Assembly (NCBI GenBank): GCA_900175165.2
Contig: FWWN02000184.1
Location: 62,001-126,000, forward strand
Source of the DNA: Rhizomucor pusillus
Lineage: Eukaryota; Mucoromycota; Mucoromycetes; Mucorales; Lichtheimiaceae
DNA length: 64,000 bases
Reading direction: 5' to 3'
Within the stretch, counting starts at the first letter, position 1, and each line of letters starts with the position of its first letter. Below the pieces are notes generated by a model, which saw only the letters and a list, made by a program, of their open reading frames with translations, ran no database searches and had not been told where the DNA came from. Of this stretch, positions 49,964 through 60,360 are shown piece after piece. Made by a program: the position numbers and the translations under genes.

Positions 49964-50564
49964 TGCAAACTTTCGAGATTGTAAAAAGGTGAAAGACTTG
50001 CAACGAAAGGAAAGCTATCTGAAACTGTTGCTTGGCAGGAATTGCGCGGCGACTCCAAGATCAGCAGACCACACAGCGTGATGTCATGAGTCAAATTGGG
50101 GGGACTACTCACCTTTTTTATCATTGGAACCAACAATGGCACTGAGCCGTGAACTGAAGCACCAAACTTTTTTACTTGCATGCAATCTGTATATCCTTAT
50201 ATAAGTTGTCAGCTATTCAGTGCATTCTGACAACTTTCTACCGAAAAGATGTTATCAAACTTAAGTTTACAAAGTTATTTCAGATATCAAACGGTTCAAA
50301 GAAGGCATGAAATTACCATTGTCAGGACAAAGAAGCCTAAGAGTGCTATCTGCTGTTTTGTCTTCATTCATTGCCAAAAGATAGCATCTCGCATAGCAAT
50401 GCACATGAAAAAAGATACTTATATATATATGTATATACACTCTGCAGTGCTGTTCCTTTTGCTTGACAAAGTTACGACTTTGAAAACTTTTTTGACGTGC
50501 ATCCACACCGTGACATAATGAAAGTACAAAGACAAGATGTTAAAAACAAGAAAGATTGTTGAAT
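49964..50564. other. Spacer, proteinase A upstream and eL6 3' side
   Basis: About 600 bp. The minus-strand segment 50,150-49,964 is the proteinase A promoter and leader. A short (TA)n patch lies near 50,422-50,432. No gene was recognised. Confidence 0.55.
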
Positions 50565-51228
50565 TTAGAACTTCATGTCGTGAGGGAACTGGCCCTTGCG
50601 CAAGCCAAAGGAGGAACCGAGATATTGGCGGAGGAAGGGAGTCTTGTTGACGACTTCCAAGAGAGCCTTGTCAACAGCCTTCTGGTCAGCAACCTTGCTT
50701 TCGGGAAGAGCATTGTCCTTCTTTTCAGCACCCTCAAGGAACTTTTCGTCCTTCTTGACGGACTTCTTGGCAAAGTAGGCATCGTTGATCTTCTCATCCA
50801 CCTAAATGTTCAGCAACATCTTAGATACATCTTTTCTCTTTCTGCAGATAATTCTCTCATCGCACCTTAACAGAAGAAATATCAATCTTGGTGGAGGTGG
50901 CAATAACATAGGCCTGGTTGACGCGACGCAGAGGCACACCGTTGATCTTGTAAGGACCAGTGACGAGCAGAAGACCGCTTTCGAGCTGCTTCAAGACAAC
51001 GACACGCTTGCCCTTGTAGCGGCCAGCCAACAAAATAGCGACGGTGCCAGGAGTGATAGAGGCGCGAAGACGAGGAGTCTTGACGACCTTCTTCTGAGCA
51101 ACCTTGCGAGGAGTGACATCCTCAGCAGGGTAGAAGCGAGAAGCCTTCTTTGCAGGAATCACGCGCTGGCCACCGTTCTTTTGGCCGCCGATTTGAACTG
51201 TCTTGTCGGATGCGGGTGCGAGCGGCAT
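50565..51228 (-). CDS. RPL6: 60S ribosomal protein L6 (eL6)
   Basis: Large-subunit ribosomal protein. Two exons (51228-50866, 50801-50565) give 199 aa. Motifs are [76 protein letters not shown], and the C-terminal [23 protein letters not shown]. The protein is highly basic with strong codon bias. The ATG at 51228 gives a full-length N-terminus, and no upstream coding exon is needed. Confidence 0.96.
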
Positions 51229-51769
51229 GTTTACTACGATTGCAGAGTATTAACATTTGTCCCATTTCAAGACGAATCCACAATTCTTTTCTCAAAGTGT
51301 AAAATTGAACGGAGGGAGATGGTTCTCTAGTTTACGATGGTCGTTCAGAAGCTGACTTGCTCACACAACATGTTCGATTGAACGGTTGTCGATCGCTCCA
51401 AACTGCTGCCGATCTCGCATCGCTGGCAAGTAATTCAAGAATCGAATTGTCGGCATGGCGTCGAAGGTACGTATGGTTCGTATGGTTCGATCCATCTCCA
51501 CCCGTTCCCGCATCATCCATCCATCCATCGTGCCCATAGTCTCTGCATCCATCCCAATCTTTACGTTGCTCACCTTTGCGCGGAAAAAGAGGACTATATA
51601 CGATATGCACCTTGCCATCTTTACCAATGCAGCGTGCACGAGCCGACACTGGCGGAGAATGTTGCTGGCAGGAATTCCCATCCCACGGCTTAATTTCATC
51701 CCTGAATCTTTGACAGATATTCTTCATTTGCTGTAGATAACAGGAGTAGTACACAAAACTTTACTGTTT
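51229..51769. other. Spacer between eL6 and F-box/WD40 gene
   Basis: Open frames cross this interval on both strands (minus 51,754-51,332 and 51,699-51,361; plus 51,455-51,736) but none shows a recognisable domain. The repeated cgtatggttcg and ccatccatccatcg motifs inflate them. A small unknown gene here cannot be excluded. An atggcgtcgaag|gtacgt on the plus strand at 51,455 could be a short first exon. Confidence 0.4.
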
Positions 51770-53558
51770 TCAAGTGTCGGCAAATGACCATATCTGTACC
51801 GAGAACGTCTCTACGACATCCTGATCATTGGCCATAACGGCCACAATTTTGTCACGATCGAACTGCAGCCATCGAATATCCCACGGTGGATCTTGGGCAG
51901 GAGAGTGGTACATTGCTGTGTCTATAGAAACCAAGAATTCTGATCCGTGAATCCGTCGTCGTTGTTGTCTTGATTGTGATACTTCTCCGTAGTAACCATG
52001 GAAAGCATCGCTCTTGCTTTTTTCTCGCCTTTCTGAGGATGGCATGTCCCAAATCTTGACACCACATCTATCACCGCTCACTAGTCGACCAGCATGTGCG
52101 TCAAGAGCCAGGGCACTCACTTTGCAGGTATGGCCATACAATGTACTCGAGAAGGCTAGTTCTAAACGCTCAGCTGTAGATCGCACATAGTATTGCTTAA
52201 TTGTATTGTTCGCGTGGGCCGTTATAATATATGGTTCCGAATACGCCAACGCAGTGATGGGTTCTGTGTGATTAAAAGCTGTGTTGGAATGGTCGTTAAA
52301 AAACATGTCGTTTTCGTTGAAAGCTGTAGAATGCCGTGATGAAATGATTTTGTGGCGAGAAAGGATGAATTCCTTATAGATAATAGGGAAGGTTATTATT
52401 GTTACTACCCGATATTGACACAAGGAAAATAACGGACAGCACGGTTTTTACCTGTATACCGACAGTGTGCATATTTACACCCACCGACATTCCAAAACAT
52501 ACGTTAGCTCTCCAGTAATCGTCGCTTTGGTTCTTAAGTTTGTGAATATCTGTTACGATCGGACTCCACTGAATTGGGCTAGTCAGCTCGTACACAAGGT
52601 GATTGGTTGCTGGATTGCTGTCAAGATCAATGCAGAAGAAAGAAAGGGTCATAGATGCAGTGCACAAGACGAGCATCGGATATGATATTCCAATGGATAC
52701 AACACTGCGATTCGAGTTGGATCGTACATTTGGAATATGGATAACGGCTTCTTCTGCATGCAATTCATTCATCGATGAAACTGAGAGATTCCACAACGAG
52801 AATCCACCGTTGCCGTACCCCGCAACTAGGCGAAAGCCGTAAGCTGAGGAGGATGATGAGCCTGCATCACCAGGCGCTTCCAGCTTGATACACGTGATTG
52901 GATGGTTGTTACTGGTAGGTTGCAATGTTCCACATTTGATGGGCACACGATTATCTTTCATCCTCCATATCTCTATCGAAGGAGGAGATGCGTGTGCAAT
53001 GCATAGTATATCTCGATGGAACTGAGCCAGCGTTGTGTCCAAAAGTCTAGTATCCAGATCAAGGTGCGAAATTCGACAATTGCCGGAACGCCAATTGTGG
53101 TTGACTTTATACAGTGATTTCCATGTAGATAAGCCGCTTTCGTTGTAGTCTTCGTCGTCAACCTCGTGTCTTTTTCGTTTTGACGCAATCGCACGGCGTT
53201 GTATTCTTGGCTGCTGCAGCCAGGGATTTCGGAATCGATGCAAAAATAATGGTTTCCATAGCTACAGATGAACGTTGAGCAATTGGGTATCAAGTAAAAT
53301 AAGCTTCTATCTTACTAGCTCGTCATTTGCGAACCGAAACCAAGTAGAGTTTACTCGAGCGCAGCGAGCTAGATCACTTGGTGAGAGGAAGCTGAATATA
53401 TGCAGCACTAGTTCGTCCGACAAGAGGCATGTCGTAAAATCGATCCTGTCCCTGGATACCGATCTCAACGAATCTGCTTCCAGTGTTGTAGCTGTGGGCT
53501 CTCTAGTACGATCTATACAGTATCTTCTTCGTTTCATTGGCGATACTGCCTTCGACAT
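51770..53558 (-). CDS. F-box / WD40-like protein
   Basis: Likely substrate receptor of an SCF ubiquitin ligase. Three exons (53558-53316, 53261-52452, 52372-51770) give 551 aa. The F-box is at residues about 48-85: LLSDELVLHIFSFLSPSDLARCARVNSTWF. Repeats of WD type follow, such as ILCIAHASPPSIEIWRM, FRLVAGYGNGGFSLWNL, HTEPITALAYSEPYIITAHANN, and VSALALDAHAGRLVSGDRCGVKIWDM (the best-preserved repeat), ending VQIWSFADT. The middle repeats are degenerate, so the propeller may be incomplete or diverged. Substrate unknown. No clear one-to-one yeast orthologue was recognised. Confidence 0.85.
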
Positions 53559-54078
53559 TTGCTATCATGCAGAAGTGTAGTAGGAGCGGGTGCAAGAGGG
53601 CCACCGAACTCCGATAATCGTTGAAACCGTTTTGGCTTCGGGACAACAGAACGCTTAAGGAATATAGTTGAGATTTCATGGCTACGATGACCGCCACAAG
53701 TTAATACCCGATTTTACGATAATGCGTAGCATCTCTATCGTTCATTCCTTTGCTTTACTTCTTAAACATGATATAGCAGATACTTTAATAGCGTCTGGGA
53801 TAGAGCATGAAATTACTCTTACGTAAACTGTTGTCATCATTCAGAGCGTAGGCCACTGATACCATCCAGAAAAATCTGATTTTTTATTGTATGCATGTCA
53901 CTATCTCATTGGATATAAACTTACTTTTATCCCTATGCCATGTGTTTGGTCATTTAGCCAGCTCTAGACATTTTTGACGATCCTTCGATTCCAGCAAATA
54001 TATTACGATTTAGCAACAATTGTTAACAATATATTGGTTTCTAGCTACTCCACCTGCGATATTGTTGTTAATTGCTAG
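53559..54078. other. Spacer between two F-box genes
   Basis: 520 bp AT-rich sequence upstream of the F-box/WD40 gene and downstream of the F-box/LRR-like gene. Nothing else was recognised. Confidence 0.55.
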
Positions 54079-56020
54079 CTACTGGAGGAGCATGCTATCG
54101 ATTATTAACTTTTCTGTTGGGGCGCAGTTAATTTCCAAACAACCATCTCTACGAATCCTGAGTGCGCATTCAGCAATGATGTCGCGTGAGGATAGTCTGG
54201 CTAGTTCCGTAGAGGTATCGATCGGTTTACCTTTGCATTTAGAATTGGATACGTGTTTGTCAAGAGTTTTCTTCAGATAAGCGACCTCCTTTTCAGTGAG
54301 CTTCCTGTAGTTAGGTGGATGTACAGGCTGATAGCATTAGATATAGACTGGAAGGCTGGATTCCAAACGAAAAGAGTCTCGTTGGAGACGCGCGCTCGGA
54401 CGACTGAGTCCGTTGATGAACGCTTAGTTTTGCAACGGTAGCTGTACCTTTTCCTATTTTTCTTGGTCCACGATGGCATGCTTCCACCGTCACCGACTTA
54501 AACCGGTGAAGAGGAACATTTATGAGATATTCCCCATCAATGGTACAATTGAGTATGGATAGATCTTCCAGGCCGGGAAGAAGGTATAAATGGTGACTCA
54601 AAATATCGTTCTCTGTGACTACGTTATCAATAGTGAGCTGTTTTAACGACGGATAACCTTGGAATGGTGCTGTTTCCGTTATCGTTGCATGGAGTTCTCC
54701 GTTGAATATTATCAACCTTTCCAGGAACGGTAGCTGGGAAAGTACGTCGATTGGCCCCGGAAGATCTTCTAGTAATTCGCAAGAATAGGTTGCGTCTGTC
54801 AAGTTCGGGTTGACCAGAATCGATTGAATTTTCTGATAAGCTGAGGGATCGTCGAGATCTATGCCATGGTAGAAACAGACTACATAAAACTTTATACGTT
54901 TTGATCGTATCTTGTCTACCAACTCCTTGACCAAAGCTGGCAAATCGAGGTCGAAGTCGTATTTAAGGTCTGTTCCTTCTAATTCAATTTCCATCAGGCT
55001 GTCGCTTGAGAAAAAGAGCCGGGCTAAATGCTCGAATAGCCGGAGCTAACTCGAGTAACTCGTATAGTATGCAGTCTTCTACAATCTCTCAGAATGGCTT
55101 GGAACTTTTGCATCATAGATATCTCCCTTTCACGATTAGCGCCCTCGATCCAGTTTAAATCGTGGATTTCAAGCATCGTCAGGGAGGGATAGCGTCGCAG
55201 TATCATTTTTAGGATATGCATGGAGGGCTCCTCTCTTCGTATGTAGACGTCTAAACTTTGAGAAATAATGATTCGCAAGTGCTCCAAGCTTCGTGAAGGT
55301 TAGGTGTCGTCCGCCGATGATCGACAAATTGATAATGACCGTTCTTCTGGAGCGAATATTGGATCTGTAGATTCATCTATGTAGTAGGGTGGACTGAACG
55401 ATCCAATGTTGAGTCATCGTAGTCTAGTGCAAAACAGATGGACAATGTTGAGATATTCAATCATACTGGCGCTTGTGGCTGCAACAGAGATATCAGCTTG
55501 TTCTATTTCATTGCATATTACGTAAGAAAGCTCGAAACGCATTGAGGATTGTGAACATTGGTAATTGATAACTTCTTGCTAGGCAGCTGTTTAATCAGGA
55601 AGCAGAGACTGGCAATTGATGGCATATCTGCCGTAGGCCATATAACATCTGAAGAATCGGTCTCAGCAGCTGCATGAAACTCCAAGGCGCTGATGTAAGG
55701 ACACTGCTGAAATAGGTTCGTGTTTGCTGCATCGAAATAAATGATGTTTCAAGCGCCATAGAGCGCACATCAAAGCCTGTTGCATGCCGAGCAGCAGCAC
55801 TACTGGTACCGGGACTACAACTAGCTCGCTGACGTATCGTGGATATAAAGTTGTCGATGGCAAACTCTGAAGACAGAGAAGGATGCCTATACAGAATGCG
55901 CTCGAAAATAGGTCTCCAGTTTTGGCAGACAAGTACGCAGTTGTGCAGAAGATGTTGTTCCAAGTATTGCGCTATATTGGACACGATCTCTGATGGCAAA
56001 GAGACGGCAGAACAGGTCAT
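54079..56020 (-). CDS. F-box / leucine-rich-repeat-like protein (structure uncertain)
   Basis: The start ATG at 56020 opens MTCSAVSLPSEIVSNIAQYL, then EQHLLHNCVLVCQNWRPIFERIL, a good F-box. LRR-like stretches follow at 55,287-55,024 (PSLTMLEIHDLNWIEG) and 54,994-54,480 (LPFLERLIIFNGELH, YPSLKQLTIDNVVTEN, LPGLEDLSILNCTIDG, HRFKSVTVEACHRG). The last part, 54,340-54,079, is open in another frame (KLTEKEVAYLKKTLDKHV ... IIAECALRIRRDGCLEIN, stop TAG). Joining the last two blocks needs an intron with a weak donor, and 55,600-55,290 was not resolved. It could be an F-box gene with missed introns or a recently frameshifted copy. Confidence 0.6.
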
Positions 56021-58380
56021 CTTTACAGTTGCAGAGATGAAAGAAGGATGAAAGAAAGAGATATTTTCATTTATTTCTCCTTTCTCGTTTATGCAGCAAA
56101 AAATCGACACTGAAACCGTTCAAATGTTCACATTGAGGTCATCTTTTCGGTTTGACTCTAGTTTCTTCGACAAAATACAGTCAGTATTGTGTAATCTATT
56201 GATTTTAAGTCTATTATATGTATTGCTATAGCTCAAATGTCGATGAAATATGCATAACATGGCTAGTTTTTACTACGTGTTCCTCCACTGATTTTTGAAA
56301 ATTCTACGGTGTACTTGGCTGTGCGGAAACTAGCTTCGTTAATTTCCACCCGCATGTTCCCTGAAGGAAGTAGAAATAAGAGAGGGTAGAAACGTTAACG
56401 GAGTTGCATCCATGCACCATGCATGGCATAAGGAATACTTTACCCGCAATGCATTCATATGTCAAATGGTGATATTTGTAATGTTAGGAGATTTCTCGTT
56501 TTAGAGAGCAGCACGAACTACATACAGTAGAGCAGAATACGCATCGAATATCTTTACAAGAGAAGTTGAAGTATACCTACCAAATCTTAAAGTTCCCTGA
56601 ATATGAGGGAAGTGGTAAATGGGATCTTACGATACGGCTTCAAAGGCTTCCAGATTCACTACGCATGCGCGACCAAGCAAAGTAGAGTTCTATTAACGAG
56701 TATTGGAGTGTCTTTCACGTCAACATCAATGACACTTACATCTTGTTGGTTTTCATTTGTAATCCATGACTAGTATAAGTAAAACTCGTCAAGCCTTTCT
56801 ACTTCCCTCTGAGTCGGTTCCTAAGAAAATAAGGTGAAAATGCAGAGATGTTGAAATAAATAAGGGAGAAATTAACGGCGATCTACTGTAATCAGGAAGA
56901 GCACGTCATTGTATCCAAGACCGATGCCAATATTCTTCAAAGGCTGCACCAAGATTTACGTTAGGTACCTTTAGCAGACAAGTAATACAATTAGAATGAT
57001 GAAACAAGTTATCCTAAAAGGTTTGAGAGGAAATGGGTCTTTTGGGTTGGATGTCCCATGCAAACTCCATCCTGTCTTATCTCGCGATTCCCTTTTACAG
57101 GCACCTCAAAGTTCACAGAGTCTGCTGTACAATTACCAAATATGTCACTGATGCTCCGTCATCTGGATTCTGTGCTTTGTGTATCATCGCTCTAAGTTCT
57201 TCCGAAGCAATATTATGTATCATCCATCTGCCCAACATCACTATCCTATCTTTTGTGCTAGAAAAAACTATTATATAATGCAACTTGTGTTGCTATGCAA
57301 AATAAAGGATGTCTGTTGCCCACAATACCGCTAGGTCTTCATCATGCATAATGGTTTGTAGTGACAGGCTGTAGACATTGGCACAGGAACAACTGACGCT
57401 GGTAAGGAAGAACCATACAGTTTCTGTTGGCTAGAGCGGAATTCGATTCTGAATGTCTGGATGAGTTCGTACAGACAACAAAGCACGACATTCATAACAC
57501 CGAGTAAATAGAGCGCAAACATGCATTGAAAGAGAGGTGTATATTAGCGTGGAAAAGATGCATGCTTTTATGTAAAAAGCACACTTGGCTTCATCTGGTT
57601 CCATTGCATAATATCGAGAGCTTATTACTTTGCAAGAAATATACAGAGTTCAATGCTTTTGCCTTCAATTACAACAGATGCCTTACAGAAATAAGGAGAA
57701 AAAATCTTGATCGAGGAATAACGAGCATGATTTCCCAAGTTACATGGATACTTTAATATGATCGATTCCTTTTGCTACTCGCCTCCATTAATTGATGTTG
57801 AACACACTCTAAAATCCAGAATTTATGAAGACGTTCCATTCTTGAGCCTTTACTTTGCAGTTGGTATGGATAGCTAGAACAATCCTCAGTATCTTGTTTA
57901 TCCTCATGTATCAGAAGTGAGTTAATTGCATCTGGCATCTCATTTTCGATATTACTTGTGCCATTGCAACAATTCACGTGCCTGTATTCTCAATATGCTA
58001 TCATCGTCACTGCGCAGCAGCGTGTCCCTGCGACGGTGGAACCAACGAGGTCGTAGTCGTAGTTAGATATGCGATTACTTACGGATCAATTGAAAGCGTT
58101 GGCAAAGCTCAAGTTCAAGAGGATAGTTCGGCAGCGGTGACAAATTTAATGAAGAATTTCGTTGCGACGTTTATTTTCGTGAGCTAGTTGACACAATCGA
58201 TCAACAGGAATTCCGGGAGAGGCCAATGTACTCTGCAGAGGAAACTGTAGAAAAAAGAATAAAGCGGAGCACAAGTCATGAAACTTATCTATAAAAGCAA
58301 GCCGGTTTTCGGCAAGATGTGGGATTTTCCTTGCAAAAGGCTCCCCCCACCACCACTCCTTTGATAGAAAAGAAGAAAGC
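56021..58380. other. 2.4-kb gene-free stretch
   Basis: AT-rich, stop-dense on all frames, with only short open frames. A minus-strand piece at 57,522-57,430 (MNVVLCCLYELIQTFRIEF) looks protein-like but has no supporting exons. No repeat family or RNA gene was recognised. Confidence 0.55.
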
Positions 58381-59350
58381 ATGAAGGCAATCTTTCTGCT
58401 CGTGACCCTCTGCGTCGTGGCAATCTTTGCCCAGAGTAACCCATTCTATGTCACCTCGCCTACACGTGGCACTACCTTCAAAGCCGGCCAAACGTAAGTA
58501 GTAGTACGTTGTCAGATGGGTAAAAGATAAATGTTTGACTTTTTTCTGTAGCGCGACTCTGAGTAAATAGCGGACATGTTGAATTTCAACACATCTCATT
58601 TAACTCATCCAATCACCTTGTACATAGAATGGTTGAACGGTGAAGACCAAAAAGTCACCGTTACTGTTATTGAAGGTAGCGACTCCGCCTCAATGCAGCC
58701 CACCGAGTACTCTTTCACTGTTGATGGTTCCAAGGGTTCTGCCACATGGAAGGTAAAAACCAGTTAAATGAAAGCAGGAACTCAGAATCCCCATTTGGTG
58801 TAACGCTTGCGTCTCCATTTTCCATTACACAAAATTATAGGTTCCTTCCTCCCTCGACCCCAAAGGCAACTATGCATTCCGATTCGACTACGAAGACAAG
58901 GATGGAAAGACGTAAGATCGCAAAAAGAAAGCAGAAAACCAGCAGAAATCATGCTAACCCCGTTTTTGCAGTGCCCATGCTTACTCTGATCCTTTCGCTG
59001 TCTCCGGCGGCTCTTCTGAAGAGTCCTCTTCCTCTTCCTCTTCCTCTTCCTCTGCCTCTTCGTCTTCTACCAGACCCACCACTGCGGCTTCCAGCTCCTC
59101 GTCTGTCGTGACCACTGCCAGATCCTCCTCTGCTCCCGCTTCTTCTTCCTCTTCCGTCGCCAAAAGCAGCAGCAGCAGCCCCGCTCCCTCCAGCTCTGCT
59201 GCTGCTTCCTCCAGCAACGGCCTTCCTTCAAGCCAAGCTGCCACTGCTACCGCTGAGTCTGACAAGCTTGAAGGTGTCGCTGCAGGCCTCAAGATGGCCT
59301 CGATGGCTCTCGCAGTTCCTGCCATCATTGCTGCTGTCTTTGCCGCTTAA
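58381..59350 (+). CDS. Secreted Ser-rich GPI-type cell-wall protein (Kre9/Knh1-like domain)
   Basis: Likely wall-anchored surface protein. Five exons (58381-58493, 58552-58562, 58628-58752, 58841-58911, 58972-59350) give 232 aa. A signal peptide (MKAIFLLVTLCVVAIFAQS) is followed by a compact beta domain with NPFYVTSPTRGTTFKAGQTA, ATLKWLNGEDQKVTVTVIEG and GSATWKVPSSLDPKGNYAFRF, the Ser/Thr-rich GPI-anchored (Kre9/Knh1-like) N-terminal type. Next is a long Ser run, then a small-residue omega-site region and a hydrophobic tail (MASMALAVPAIIAAVFAA). Exon 2 is an 11-nt micro-exon that restores TATLKW. Confidence 0.88.
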
Positions 59351-59487
59351 TCGTCAAATATAATAATAATACAATAAACTGCATTCTGCATGCATTAAAT
59401 GGTAGTCTTTTCGATGTGCTGCGTTGATATATCTACAGTAATAGTATTATTGTCGAACAAGTATGTGGAATGTAGGAGGCAAGATAT

Positions 59488-60255
59488 TTAGATGAGATCA
59501 TCGTTTTTGAAGAGCATCATATATTGGTAGCCTGTGTGCGCGGTTGTGAACTCGTAATTGCTTAATCCAACAGTCTCGTAATCGTACTCGTACTGACAAG
59601 AGATCTGTGCTGTATTTGGTACGAGAGCTTCTACAAATTCGCGGAGAAGATCGGTAGCCATGTTGGGTGCAGAGCAAGGTCGATACGTGACCTATATTGC
59701 TACATGGTCAATATATGACGCACAGCTGCATGTGTTGCAAGGTTTATACGCACCTCCAACAATAATCCTTTGTAACTTGATCCAAGAAGAATATTGGCAA
59801 CACGTAGACTAAAGTCGCCAATCTCATAGCTCGTTCCCTCGAGATTCACACTTTGTCTCAATTGCCACAGGTTTTTTAATCGATTTACAATAAGCTCGAG
59901 CTCCTTCTCGGCTTCTACGACGACGCTGCCTTCCACCATGCAATATGATTGCCCGGGCTGTTGAGCAAGTGATACTTGGTACATGGATTTGATTTCTTTA
60001 GAGGAAGGTTGCGTCTGAATAGGTATCTGGAGCTGCGACTGCCGCTTGATGGCATGGCTGGTGTCTCGGTATACTTTGAAGCCGCACGACCAAGGGCCCG
60101 TGTTCTTGCCATGTAACGACTTTGTCACTTGTTCCGCAATGAGCGTGAAATCACGCATACCAGTTGCATTCTTCCATCGCACAAGGCTAATCTCCAATCA
60201 GAACAGGAAACGTAAACGCGGTCTACAATAGTTGCTCTACGTACCATGTCACCAT
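59488..60255 (-). CDS. MED20: Mediator complex subunit 20
   Basis: Head-module subunit of Mediator (TBP-like fold). Three exons (60255-60241, 60191-59754, 59691-59488) give 218 aa. Family-like features are ISLVRWKNATGMRDFTLIAEQV at the N-terminus, SLHGKNTGPWSCGFKVYR, YCMVEGSVVVEAEKELELI, GTSYEIGDFSLRVANILLG followed by GLLLEVTYRPC, and QISCQYEYDYETVG ... TGYQYMMLF near the C-terminus. The first exon, MVTWY, is short and its donor (GTAGAG) weak, so the start is the least certain part. The ATG lies 105 bp from the divergent PUS7 start. Confidence 0.85.
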
Positions 60256-60360
60256 TCCTGCAACGTGGAAGAGAGTACTCAGCGCGGCGGAACAAATCCC
60301 CCTCAGGGACCAACGGAGTCAGTTCGTCAGGTAAGTGGCTTTGAAATTTAGACAATTTGC
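60256..60360. promoter_or_regulatory. 105-bp divergent promoter, MED20 / PUS7
   Basis: The two start codons are separated by 105 bp, GC-rich with no TATA box. Shared bidirectional promoter inferred from spacing. Confidence 0.45.

Noticed and set aside
51470..51500. Possible tRNA T-loop (ggttcgatcc)
   Set aside because: Matching acceptor, D and anticodon stems could not be found around it.
51332..51754. Overlapping open frames on both strands between eL6 and the F-box/WD40 gene
   Set aside because: No family recognised, several frames open at once because of short repeats; evidence is insufficient to choose one.
59000..59328. Minus-strand Glu-rich open frame opposite the Ser-rich cell-wall gene
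   Set aside because: Poly-Glu arises from reading the Ser codons (tcc/tct) in reverse.
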